NCBI RefSeq assembly: GCF_002561455.1 | Contig: NZ_NTUP01000066.1 | Span: 106,800 to 170,799, forward strand | Direction of reading: 5' to 3' | DNA from: Bacillus sp. AFS015802 | Lineage (GTDB): Bacteria; Bacillota; Bacilli; Bacillales; Bacillaceae_B | DNA: 64,000 nt | Part shown: in pieces, positions 1 through 7,905 of the stretch | Layout: the number at the start of each line of letters is the position of its first letter | Numbering within the stretch: the first letter of the stretch is position 1 | The notes under the pieces: model-generated | Seen by the model: the letters and a program-made list of their open reading frames with translations, nothing else | What the model was told of the DNA's origin: nothing | The model's database searches: none | Translations under genes and position numbers: made by a program

Positions 1-678
1 ACTACTAATAAACTCCAGAGTTATTCGATTAAACATAGAAGGGTTTTCCGTGTTTGCTAAGTGCCCGCAGTCTGGAATGATTCCTGGTGTAATGAGGCTA
101 TTCAACGATGATAGATGGTGGACCGAATCCACTTCATGTTTTTCGTTTCCGCCATTTATGAGTAGTGTAGGGACTGTTAACTTCTTTATTTGGTCATCGG
201 TTACAGCCGGATAATGATAAGTGAAGCACTTCACCCCCCTGTGTAACGTGGTTTCCCAACGTGGACCATGGAGAAGAAGATAGTCTTTCGCTACTTCAGG
301 TGCTTCTGCTTTGAGGTTATGTAAAAAATGATATTGTTTTTCCATGATCTCGTGCATTTCTTCCGGGATGCTTGGAACGTAGCCTGTCAAGACAATGCCT
401 TTTGTCAATTCAGGATATCTGATTGCTGCATGCAGGGCAAAACTAGCTCCCATGGAAAGTCCAATCAAGATACCAGGCTCTCTTTTCCTGAGTTCACTTA
501 TAAACCATTCAAGTGTTTGCTCGAAAAAAGGATCATCAGCATCCCTGCTATTCTGGCCGTGTCCCGGCAAATCAATTGGAATAACAGTGTATTCCTCTCG
601 TAAAGTACCTAATTGCTCCTTGAAATGCATTTCTCCTGTCCCCATTAAACCATGAATCATATAAACATTCATTGCCAT
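1..678 (-). CDS. alpha/beta hydrolase, 3' end outside the window
   Basis: Reading the minus strand from ATG at 678 gives an uninterrupted frame to the window edge, about 226 residues. The protein starts MAMNVYMIHGLMGTGEMHF and contains an oxyanion-region HG near the N terminus, a nucleophile elbow GLSMGAS and a late GHLANTENP that supplies the catalytic histidine and resembles the usual C-terminal GH-x(3)-E-x-P of this fold. Only a few residues should be missing. A GAGGAG-like ribosome site lies just upstream. The family hydrolyses esters, amides or similar bonds; the substrate cannot be told. It is separated by about 40 bp from the NERD gene, which is on the same strand upstream. Confidence 0.8.
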   Translation of the reverse strand, partial: MAMNVYMIHGLMGTGEMHFKEQLGTLREEYTVIPIDLPGHGQNSRDADDPFFEQTLEWFISELRKREPGILIGLSMGASFALHAAIRYPELTKGIVLTGYVPSIPEEMHEIMEKQYHFLHNLKAEAPEVAKDYLLLHGPRWETTLHRGVKCFTYHYPAVTDDQIKKLTVPTLLINGGNEKHEVDSVHHLSSLNSLITPGIIPDCGHLANTENPSMFNRITLEFISS

Positions 679-719
679 TTTCTCCACTCTCCTCACTTTT
701 ATATGCCTATGTACTAAGT

Positions 720-1631
720 TTATAGAGTAAAACCATGGTTGATAATGAGCCTGAGGTGGACTTTGGTGTAGGTCTTAAGACTTATGGAGGAGTGGGGGAT
801 GTCCTTTGGCTTTGTCTCCTTTCCAACATTCTTCTGATGCTCATAACAATAAATTTTCCCTTTAAAAGCACGATTCGATAAACAATACCCCCTAACTTTC
901 TCAGACACAGGCTTGTTGCAAATCGTACAAGTACCACCTGAGCTAGCCTTTCCATCTAATGCATGCTTATGTTTTTCTCTAATGTGGAGGTCAGGAATAT
1001 TTGCCTCAAAAAATGCATGGTAGATGGTTGAGATCTCACTTTCATTTAAAAGAGGTTCTTTATGCTGGATTTTTAACACCGACAACTTCCGGTGAATAAA
1101 CTCGGAAAACTCAATGTCATACACAATCAATTCATTAGAAGCGATCTTACGATAATCCGAATCCACTTTAAAAGTAGATCGCTTTGTAAAAGAAACCATC
1201 GATACAAAACTATCATGGTACTTCTCATCAATTAATGAAGAAAGTGCTTTAATGTGACCATAGTTTTGTACAAAAGGGTTCATCATTTTGTACTTCCCAT
1301 TGACCAGCCACGTGTTCCGATCTTTCCCACCATAGATGGTCCCCTGATAGTTTTTCGTTTCAATAGTAAAGATGGTGTATGGGGTGATGACCACATGGTC
1401 GATTTGTGAATAGCCGGACTTTGCTTTCGGGTTGGGTATAAGGAGATCACTTAGGTGGCGGTAAGGCTTGGGCAGTTGATCTAGTTGGATATCAATTTTG
1501 TATTCTCCTAGTTCTCCTTTTCTGATGGCAATCTGTTCATTGGTTCTTTTTGGTTTTGATGGTGCAGTACTAGTAGCTTGTTTGGGTTTGGACTCATTCT
1601 TCTTCTTTAAAAAGTTTAGGAATAATAGCAT
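720..1631 (-). CDS. NERD (nuclease-related) domain protein
   Basis: A 303-residue protein. After a basic, Ser/Thr-rich N terminus, residues about 38-150 match the NERD pattern: GELGEYKI, a variable strand, SQIDHVVITPYTIFTIETKNY, then a GG-containing strand. The D-x(n)-E-T-K arrangement is the restriction-endonuclease-like core expected of NERD. The C terminus carries a CxxC...C...CxxH cluster (CTICNKPV, GYCLSN, IYCYEH) that looks like a zinc ribbon. AAGGAG sits 8 bases before the ATG. NERD proteins are suspected DNA-processing enzymes, but roles are rarely proven. Its position at the edge of a restriction island fits a DNA-related job, though such genes also occur as ordinary Bacillus housekeeping genes. 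Confidence 0.8.
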   Translation of the reverse strand: MLLFLNFLKKKNESKPKQATSTAPSKPKRTNEQIAIRKGELGEYKIDIQLDQLPKPYRHLSDLLIPNPKAKSGYSQIDHVVITPYTIFTIETKNYQGTIYGGKDRNTWLVNGKYKMMNPFVQNYGHIKALSSLIDEKYHDSFVSMVSFTKRSTFKVDSDYRKIASNELIVYDIEFSEFIHRKLSVLKIQHKEPLLNESEISTIYHAFFEANIPDLHIREKHKHALDGKASSGGTCTICNKPVSEKVRGYCLSNRAFKGKIYCYEHQKNVGKETKPKDIPHSSISLKTYTKVHLRLIINHGFTL

Positions 1632-1725
1632 GAATTTCTCCTTGGTGGTTTGATATACTTAGTATCGTACATATATATGGAAATTTTAACCGCTATTAAG
1701 TTCCGAATAATTAAGGAGGCAACTA

Positions 1726-2751
1726 ATGCCCACTCCCATCACCATCAGCAAAAATAATCAACTATTATACGAAGCTACCAATATTCAAGAAGCTGCAGGC
1801 TGCCTTGCTGATTATCTCAATATAAAGAAGTCAAAATGCTATGATCCTATCGAGAGAGGATATGTCTACAGTATTCCCTACCATTTCGAAGGGGACGAAT
1901 ATCGTTTTATAGCACCACCAGAGATCGCTGCTAATCGTCGCCAGGAATTAGAAGATAGTGACCATAAGAATGCACGCCGCATCTGGCTGGTACCTGCGAA
2001 TCCAAACGAATACGACTTGGAAAGGGCATTCGTCCAATTTGAATACCTTGACTGGAAACGTTCCTTCAACTATGAAAATGGTGATATCTTATTTTTGTAT
2101 GTTTCCGGAAGTGTTAGAAAGGTCAGGTATAAGGTGGAAGTAATAGAGGGATTGGTTCAAATGGATGATACGGTCTATGATCGGTCGCTTTGGGTAGACC
2201 AAGAAAAGTATGTTCAATCCATTGGTGGGGATAAGACGCGTGTCCGCTTGGTGGATGTGGTTGATACGGATGGATTATCACTATATCGATTAAGGGAGCA
2301 TGGGTTGAAAGGGAATATCCAGGGCTCAATGAAACTTACCGGTGAGCTCCGTGACTACATCATGTCGTTCTTTCATGAGGATTTGTCTGCTGAAATCTAC
2401 CCTGATGAAGTGCCGGAAATGTGGGAAGGGGAGCAGAGAACGATTACGGTTAATTCATATGAACGCAATCCACTTGCTCGTAAGCAATGCATCAATCATT
2501 ATGGTGCCGAATGCCAGGTATGTAAGATGAACTTTGAAGATACATATGGGGAAGTGGGGAAAGAGTTCATTCACGTACACCATATTAAACCCCTACATGA
2601 AATTCAGAAGGGCTATCAGGTGAATCCGAGAGAGGATTTGATTCCTGTGTGTCCGAATTGTCATGCGATGCTTCATAGGAAAGAGGATGGAGTGTATTTA
2701 ACGGTAGAGGAATTGAAAGAGCGTCTTGGAATGAAAGTAAGCACCTTATAA
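1726..2751 (+). CDS. EVE-HNH endonuclease, probably modification-dependent (type IV-like)
   Basis: A 341-residue two-domain protein. Residues about 84-190 look like an EVE/PUA-type base-reading domain (RRIWLVPANPNEYDL, then DWKRSFNYENGDILFLYVSG). Residues about 245-320 form an HNH nuclease: CQVC at 263-266, HVHHIKPL with the catalytic HH at 285-286, and CPNCHAMLH supplying C309, C312, H313 and H317. EVE domains fused to HNH nucleases generally recognise modified cytosine or other altered bases and cut nearby, so this is probably a type IV-like restriction enzyme; that is inference from architecture. A perfect AAGGAGG lies 7 bases before ATG, and a strong hairpin follows the stop. It stands alone on its strand, with no methyltransferase next to it. 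Confidence 0.85.
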   Translation: MPTPITISKNNQLLYEATNIQEAAGCLADYLNIKKSKCYDPIERGYVYSIPYHFEGDEYRFIAPPEIAANRRQELEDSDHKNARRIWLVPANPNEYDLERAFVQFEYLDWKRSFNYENGDILFLYVSGSVRKVRYKVEVIEGLVQMDDTVYDRSLWVDQEKYVQSIGGDKTRVRLVDVVDTDGLSLYRLREHGLKGNIQGSMKLTGELRDYIMSFFHEDLSAEIYPDEVPEMWEGEQRTITVNSYERNPLARKQCINHYGAECQVCKMNFEDTYGEVGKEFIHVHHIKPLHEIQKGYQVNPREDLIPVCPNCHAMLHRKEDGVYLTVEELKERLGMKVSTL

Positions 2752-2763
2752 ATAGAAAATAAC

Positions 2764-2800
2764 AAAGCCGCAGCTTACTCCCGACGTAAGATGCGGCTTT
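2764..2800 (+). terminator. hairpin after the EVE-HNH gene
   Basis: AAAGCCGCA (2764-2772) pairs perfectly with TGCGGCTTT (2792-2800); inside, CTTAC pairs with GTAAG. It lies 13 bases after the stop codon and ends in CTTTCTCTC. It also overlaps the 3' end of the convergent small gene, so it may serve both strands. Confidence 0.7.
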
Positions 2801-2957
2801 CTCTCTTAGCCAACCTAATAACTTCCTTCACATCCGAACCCCTATAAACAGAAGTCCTCCTATTATGATCTGTAAAATATATCTCCCCATAATCATGCTC
2901 ACGGGAAAACCCAACAATCATAAAATTATATGTGTGCTTCCCTTTTAATAGAATCAA
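2775..2957 (-). CDS. small hypothetical protein (about 60 aa)
   Basis: Unrecognised. It reads MILLKGKHTYNFMIVGFSR and ends in a basic tail (RLAKRESRILRRE). The start is uncertain: TTG at 2957 has no good ribosome site at normal spacing, whereas a run of six G upstream would suit a non-standard ATT codon 24 bases earlier, which would add about 8 residues (ITIKKQEL). Pattern of hydrophobic strands followed by a charged helix is protein-like. It lies upstream of nothing on its strand and downstream of an Xre regulator, so it may be co-transcribed with it. Confidence 0.5.
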   Translation of the reverse strand: MILLKGKHTYNFMIVGFSREHDYGEIYFTDHNRRTSVYRGSDVKEVIRLAKRESRILRRE

Positions 2958-2998
2958 TTCTTGTTTCTTAATGGTAATCCCCCCAATTAACTACCAAG

Positions 2999-3259
2999 TC
3001 ATTCTTTTGGCTTATTTGTTTTTTTTATTCTATCAATTTCCTGAAAAATCCGGTCAATGCTAATTCCTGTATTATTATGTATTCTGCTTAGTGTTAGTGA
3101 GGTTGGAATACTTTCTCCTCTCTCGATCCTTCCGTAGCCTTCTTCAGACATTTTAGTGATCCAGGCAAACTCAGCCTGGGTCATATCCATTTCAATTCTT
3201 CTTCTTTTCAGTATCTTTCCCAGTAATTCCGCAAAAGGCTTATTTTCTTCTTTTACCAA
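2999..3259 (-). CDS. Xre-family HTH regulator
   Basis: An 86-residue protein consisting almost entirely of a Cro/C1-type helix-turn-helix: LGKILKRRRIEMDMTQAEFA, then MSEEGYGRIERGESIPTSLT, followed by a stretch typical of helices 4-5 and a short lysine-rich tail. It should bind an operator as a dimer; no sensor domain is present. The start is TTG at 3259, preceded by GGGGAG at about 7 bases. Such small Xre proteins are common next to restriction genes, and this one faces the MazG-like gene across a 250-bp divergent gap, so it may control one or both directions. Confidence 0.8.
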   Translation of the reverse strand: MVKEENKPFAELLGKILKRRRIEMDMTQAEFAWITKMSEEGYGRIERGESIPTSLTLSRIHNNTGISIDRIFQEIDRIKKTNKPKE

Positions 3260-3515
3260 AGGATTCTCCCCTTTTTAGAACCATTATCAAATTGGGGAAA
3301 ATCATGTACCACGAACAGTAAGTAGGATTATTACAAATTATGTAAAATTTATCGAATTTATTTTTGTCACTGGTTATTTAAAAGGGATTTCTATATTCAG
3401 GTGCCTTATAGGGATTGAGAATTGGTAAGAAAGTAACTGATGTGCCCATCTTTGCTCTATGGACTCCATATAAATGTTAAAATATAGATAATATAATCTA
3501 TAGGAGGTCACCAAT

Positions 3516-3839
3516 ATGCCGACCTACAACAAGTTAGTACGGGATAAAATCCCACAGATCATTGAAAGTAAAGGTAAGGAGTTTTCAACAAAGATCCTTA
3601 ACGATAAAGACTACATAAAGTACTTAAAAGAAAAAGCTTATGAGGAACTTGATGAATACTGTGCGACTGAAACGGATGGAGAAGCTGTGGAAGAGCTTGC
3701 TGATTTGCTGGAGATTATTAGGGCTTTGGCTAAGCAGCATGGATCTACTATTGAAGAAGTAGAAGCAGTGCGGAAAAATAAGTATGAGAAGCGTGGGGGG
3801 TTTCAGGAGAAGGTGTTCCTGATTGAGGTAAAGGATTAA
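3516..3839 (+). CDS. MazG-like nucleoside triphosphate pyrophosphohydrolase
   Basis: A 107-residue all-alpha protein beginning MPTYNKLVRDKIPQIIESKG, the signature of the phosphoribosyl-ATP pyrophosphohydrolase-like / MazG-like group. The metal-binding EExxE...ExxD pattern is visible as YEELDEY followed by VEELADLLEIIRAL. Members hydrolyse (d)NTPs or odd nucleotides to the monophosphate and PPi ('house-cleaning'). AGGAGG is placed 8 bases before ATG. This gene type is often found inside defence islands, but it is also common elsewhere in Bacillaceae; nothing here decides its substrate. Confidence 0.85.
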   Translation: MPTYNKLVRDKIPQIIESKGKEFSTKILNDKDYIKYLKEKAYEELDEYCATETDGEAVEELADLLEIIRALAKQHGSTIEEVEAVRKNKYEKRGGFQEKVFLIEVKD

Positions 3840-3986
3840 TTCATTTTTGAGTTCAAATTGTGTAGTGACCCATTAATAGACCTATTTTCAGAGAGATAGA
3901 GAAAAGAATTCATTCGTGAATAGAACATGAAGTAAAAGAAGTTCACTGAGAGTAAAGGGTTGTCAGCAAGTTTGAGGGGGAGAGAA

Positions 3987-4337
3987 ATGGAGACTATTGG
4001 AGCTAGATTGAAAGAAATAAGAGAAAAAAGTGACCTAACTCTAGATGAGTTTGCAAATAAGATAAATCTGACTAAAGGAATTATCTGGAGTTATGAGTTT
4101 GGAAAAAAAGAACCTAGCATTAATCACTTAAAGAGAATAGCAGAATTTTTTAACATTTCTTTGGAATTTCTAATTTATGGAGTCGATAAGAAAATTGACA
4201 TAAATCTGAATGAAGAATTAATAAAGGACCAATTCTTTATGACTGTGGACGAAATAGAAGTGAGTCAAGATGAACTTCTTGAAGTGATTGCATATATAAA
4301 AGCGAAGAGGATAGTGAAGAAAGAACTAATGAAGTAA
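3987..4337 (+). CDS. Xre-family HTH regulator
   Basis: The reading frame is open from 3960, but the start at ATG 3987 is favoured because GAGGGGGAG sits right before it. The resulting protein of about 116 residues starts METIGARLKEIREKSDLTLD and has a Cro/C1 helix-turn-helix (ANKINLTKGIIWSYEFGKKEPS, split here as ANKINLTKG and IIWSYEFGKKEPS) followed by an AEFFNISLEFLIYG segment and a helical C terminus that probably dimerises. It converges with the dnd operon across a perfect hairpin. It is a candidate regulator of the island, but nothing shows its target. Confidence 0.8.
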   Translation: METIGARLKEIREKSDLTLDEFANKINLTKGIIWSYEFGKKEPSINHLKRIAEFFNISLEFLIYGVDKKIDINLNEELIKDQFFMTVDEIEVSQDELLEVIAYIKAKRIVKKELMK

Positions 4338-4342
4338 TAGGC

Positions 4343-4392
4343 AAAATATTAAGAGCCAATTCAATTAATATTTGAAAGGCTCTTAATATTTT
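4343..4392. terminator. bidirectional terminator between xre and the dnd operon
   Basis: AAAATATTAAGAGCC (4343-4357) is a perfect 15-bp inverted repeat of GGCTCTTAATATTTT (4378-4392). The A-rich/T-rich ends let it work on both strands, ending the xre transcript and the convergent dndBCDEA transcript. Confidence 0.8.
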
Positions 4393-4399
4393 GGACTTC

Positions 4400-5518
4400 C
4401 TAAAGAGATTTAAAGACTAATAAGTCATCTTCAATAATTAGGTGTGATAAAGAAAACCGAATAGTATTCCTAACCTCATCAATCGTCAAACCAATCGCAG
4501 CAAGTACATGACTAGGTTTACTCGAACTACAAGCAGATCCTGTAGATACAGCCATAACCGGTGAAAGTTTCTTAACAAGGATCTCATTGTTCAATCCCTT
4601 AAATTGCACACTCAAGATTCCAGGGATTTTATCTTTTTGATCGTTATTAAAAGAAATAACAGTCTTAAATTTTTCTAAAAGTATATCTCTTAGTGTTTCT
4701 TCTAATCGATTCAATTTATTGATATTCTCTTGTAGAGATTGATAAGCTAATTTTGCTGCTTTTCCCATCCCAACAATATTATGGACAGCAAGTGTACCAC
4801 TTCTGATGCCTTGTTCCTGTCCACCGCCATGAATAAGAGGGGTTAAAGGAGTAGAAATACCATACTCATCTCGTCTGATGTAGGCAACTCCAGTTCCTTT
4901 AGGTCCGTGAAACTTATGAGCTGAGCAAGACAAGAAAGATATACCAGGGTAGTTCTCAAGATTAAGATCAACTTTACCTATAACTTGAGTAGCATCTGTA
5001 TGAAATAATACCCCTTTATCAACGCAAAATTCTGAGATTGTTTTAATCGGGTTTAATGACCCAAGTTCATTATTCCCCCACATAATAGATACAAGTATAG
5101 TATCCTCTCTCAGAGCTTCTTCTAAATCTTCACAAGAGACCCGTCCATAACCATCAACATCAAGATAAGTTATTTCATATCCTTTCCGTTCTAAATACTC
5201 ACATGTATCTAGAACAGAAGGGTGTTCGGTTTTTGAAGTAATAATATGTTTGCCCTTTGACTGATAATAATCTGCAACGCCTTTTAACACCATGTTGTTA
5301 GTCTCAGTCGATCCACTAGTAAAAGTTAATTCTTCAGGCTTACTTCCTAATAGTAGCGCAACATTATTTCTGGCATTTTCAACAGCCTCTTTTGCATTCA
5401 CGGCAAAAGAATAGTACTTACTTGAGGGATTCCCAAATTCCTCAAGTAAGTACGGAAGCATAGCCTCTTTAACTTCTGGTAAGAGGGGAGTAGTTGCACT
5501 GTTATCTAGATATAACAT
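4400..5518 (-). CDS. dndA: cysteine desulfurase (DndA/IscS-type) supplying sulfur for DNA phosphorothioation
   Basis: A 372-residue NifS/IscS-like aminotransferase class V enzyme. It starts MLYLDNSATTPLLPEVKEAM, has the TSGSTETNN cofactor region, the pyridoxal-phosphate lysine in SCSAHKFHGPKG, and the active-site cysteine in STGSACSSSKPSH. In Dnd systems such an enzyme takes sulfur from L-cysteine as a persulfide and helps build the iron-sulfur cluster of DndC. It is the last gene of the - strand operon, 14 bases after dndE, which argues it is dedicated to phosphorothioation and not the general housekeeping IscS. In some species a chromosomal IscS replaces DndA, so its presence in the operon is meaningful. 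Confidence 0.9.
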   Translation of the reverse strand: MLYLDNSATTPLLPEVKEAMLPYLLEEFGNPSSKYYSFAVNAKEAVENARNNVALLLGSKPEELTFTSGSTETNNMVLKGVADYYQSKGKHIITSKTEHPSVLDTCEYLERKGYEITYLDVDGYGRVSCEDLEEALREDTILVSIMWGNNELGSLNPIKTISEFCVDKGVLFHTDATQVIGKVDLNLENYPGISFLSCSAHKFHGPKGTGVAYIRRDEYGISTPLTPLIHGGGQEQGIRSGTLAVHNIVGMGKAAKLAYQSLQENINKLNRLEETLRDILLEKFKTVISFNNDQKDKIPGILSVQFKGLNNEILVKKLSPVMAVSTGSACSSSKPSHVLAAIGLTIDEVRNTIRFSLSHLIIEDDLLVFKSL

Positions 5519-5532
5519 ATAGATTAACCCCT

Positions 5533-5904
5533 TTATGCATCTATTTTAAATAAATTATTTAGTAATTTATCGTAGTTACCTGCATGGCGATATTCGTTTT
5601 CAAGTAGTTTAATTCCGCGCTCTAAATGTGCATTGAAATAGTCAGGAAAATATTCTTCATCTGTCAGGTTGCGCTGTGTATGCTGACGAATGATTGCTTT
5701 GAAGACATAATCATGTTCTCCAGTCATAGCATTACGATGAATATCTACACCATTTTTATCTTGGACCATTTCAGGAACTTCAGGAATACGTAGAGATAAA
5801 CCTACCGCAATTCTAGATAATATATTCCAAGTTAGCCCTGTAGAGGATTGAAGGGTTTTTAAGATCTCTCCAGTGTTCTTGGACGTTTTTATTCTAAAAT
5901 TCAT
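5533..5904 (-). CDS. dndE: DNA sulfur modification protein DndE
   Basis: A 123-residue protein starting MNFRIKTSKNTGEILKTLQS, with RIAVGLSLRIPEVPE and later FNAHLERGIKLLENEY, typical of DndE. DndE is a small, mostly helical, basic protein reported to bind nicked DNA and to be required for phosphorothioate insertion together with DndC and DndD. The start ATG overlaps the dndD stop by four bases, so the two are translationally coupled. A second, divergent DndE-like gene occurs at 22863-23228. Confidence 0.9.
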   Translation of the reverse strand: MNFRIKTSKNTGEILKTLQSSTGLTWNILSRIAVGLSLRIPEVPEMVQDKNGVDIHRNAMTGEHDYVFKAIIRQHTQRNLTDEEYFPDYFNAHLERGIKLLENEYRHAGNYDKLLNNLFKIDA

Positions 5905-7886
5905 TGGTTAACCTCCATTCCTTTAAAAGAAAAGTAATCATTTAGTATAGTTGTCTCTTTGTTGTTTACATCGAAGTCGAGTGTGTATTCCTTAGCCGTG
6001 TAGTTGTGCAGTAGATTATAGGTTGATTCATCGATCTCTGAATCAGTTGAGAGTACAATCGCTTGTCGGCCACAATTCGGAATATAGTGAGTTAGTATAC
6101 TTTGTTTATGTGAGCGGTCCAGTCTACCTAGTAATGTATCAAATATGAAAGGTACATTTCTGCCGGAACATTTAAATATTGCCCAAATGATCGATAATAA
6201 CAGTATTTCTTTTTCACCCGCAGAGAGGGTGGATTTCTCCATTGCTTCATTATTTTGATCATAGAGACTTACTTCAAAAGTGGATGAATCAATTTTAATA
6301 GAAGCAATATAATTCCGTTTTCTCATTAATTTATTCAGCATACGTAATGCTTCCATTTGAACTTCTTGCAATTTCTTTTGGAGTTGAATCTTCCTGAATT
6401 TTTGACTTAACGAGATAATCTTTTGAGATTCCACGAATGAGTTTCTACTCTTTTCTTGATCTCTAAACTTAAATTCAATTGTTTCTATAGAAGAATTCAC
6501 TTTATCTAGTTGAGTCTGTAATTCTACTAATGCACTTTGCGCTGCTTCAATCTCCTGAGTAATTGAGTGGAGTTGTCTATTGTATTTTTCCATGTCAGAA
6601 ACCATTCCACTAAACTCAGATGAAGAATCATTAATTTTAAGTTTTCCTCTTAATTCTTGAATTTCTTTAAGTTTAGCTTTATTTTCATCAATCACGCTAA
6701 TGTAAGAATCCAATTTATTGGTTTGAACTTCTTGATAAATGTTTTCAACCTGGTTTCCTTCAGAGAATGATGCCCCGTGAATTAGACCAGTGGAATCAGA
6801 AGGTTTCACGGTTGAGAGTATTTCTTGTCTTAGAACATTTTCTGAATTCTCATTTGGTGTAAGTTCCAGCTGCTTAAGAATACTCTTAATTTTGTCACTT
6901 GTTAATTTCTCGTCTAAAGAAGAGAACAGTTGGAATTTTTCTTCATTAGTTAATTGTTCCCTTGTTTCTTTTACAAGATCTTTAGCCAAGTAGAATGGTA
7001 GAGTACTAGCTACAAAATTCTTTAGAAGCTCCTGGTTTTGCTTCCTGTCATTTTCTAATCCTACTATGCTTTGATTAATGCTTTCTCTTTGATCTCTAAC
7101 TAATCCGCCATGGATTTCAAAATCACTTTTAATTCTTTCATATTCCTCTTCGACCGTTTGTCGCTGTAGAGAGAGGTCGTGTATCTTTTTTTGATATTCC
7201 ATTATTTTATTTTGATGACTACTCTTTGTTTCTTTTAGGTTAATTAGTTCTTTTTCTTGATCATTTAATGAAGCTGTACGTGCACTTTGTTGACTGTACA
7301 GATCTAAATCTTTTTCCATTACTTCAAATAAGTCTAGGTTAAAGAGAACATTGGTCAGTTTCTCAATATAACTTGATAGTAGGTTGTTATTAATAATTCT
7401 AGAGATTTCTTCTCCGTCAAATAGGCATAGATCCAATAAATGAGGGGGCATAATTTCTTTTAATTTTGATTGAAAGACTTCTCTTTCGTAGTCATTTAAA
7501 AATTTCCCATCTTGCAGTACATCAAGCGATTCTTTAACATTTTCGTTTTGGTAGCGCCAGGATCTGTAAAGGGAATATTCTTTTTTTGTAAAATCGTCAA
7601 TGACTTCAAAATCTATTCTTAAGCGGAAATTATTTTCGTTATTCATTTTTGCTGAATAGTTAAGTAGTGAATCTACTTTTTTTAAGTACTCTTTGTTTTC
7701 TGTTTTATAACCAAATGCAAATGAACCGAATAGTCCCATCTTAATGGAATTCAATAATGTCGTCTTTCCAGCTCCATTTTCCCCACCAATCAGTACCGTG
7801 TTTTTGCTGGAAGAAGTTGATAAGTCAATGGTGTGCATCCCTCGGTAAGGACCAATGTTTGTAAGATGAATTTTTTTAAGATACAT
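5901..7886 (-). CDS. dndD: DNA sulfur modification protein DndD (SMC/RecN-like ATPase)
   Basis: A 661-residue ATPase. Walker A is GGENGAGKT at 34-42; a long central coiled coil (about 190-500, rich in Glu/Lys/Gln heptads) follows; the ABC signature LSAGEKE is at 554-560 and Walker B FIFDTLLGRLD begins at 580. The CLFDGEEI segment near residue 155 is typical of the DndD subgroup. DndD is thought to provide ATP-driven DNA handling or nicking during sulfur insertion. It lies 19 bases after dndC and overlaps dndE. A paralogue of similar length is encoded at 23236-25251. Confidence 0.92.
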   Translation of the reverse strand: MYLKKIHLTNIGPYRGMHTIDLSTSSSKNTVLIGGENGAGKTTLLNSIKMGLFGSFAFGYKTENKEYLKKVDSLLNYSAKMNNENNFRLRIDFEVIDDFTKKEYSLYRSWRYQNENVKESLDVLQDGKFLNDYEREVFQSKLKEIMPPHLLDLCLFDGEEISRIINNNLLSSYIEKLTNVLFNLDLFEVMEKDLDLYSQQSARTASLNDQEKELINLKETKSSHQNKIMEYQKKIHDLSLQRQTVEEEYERIKSDFEIHGGLVRDQRESINQSIVGLENDRKQNQELLKNFVASTLPFYLAKDLVKETREQLTNEEKFQLFSSLDEKLTSDKIKSILKQLELTPNENSENVLRQEILSTVKPSDSTGLIHGASFSEGNQVENIYQEVQTNKLDSYISVIDENKAKLKEIQELRGKLKINDSSSEFSGMVSDMEKYNRQLHSITQEIEAAQSALVELQTQLDKVNSSIETIEFKFRDQEKSRNSFVESQKIISLSQKFRKIQLQKKLQEVQMEALRMLNKLMRKRNYIASIKIDSSTFEVSLYDQNNEAMEKSTLSAGEKEILLLSIIWAIFKCSGRNVPFIFDTLLGRLDRSHKQSILTHYIPNCGRQAIVLSTDSEIDESTYNLLHNYTAKEYTLDFDVNNKETTILNDYFSFKGMEVNQ

Positions 7887-7905
7887 AGTTTATCTCCTTG
7901 AAATC

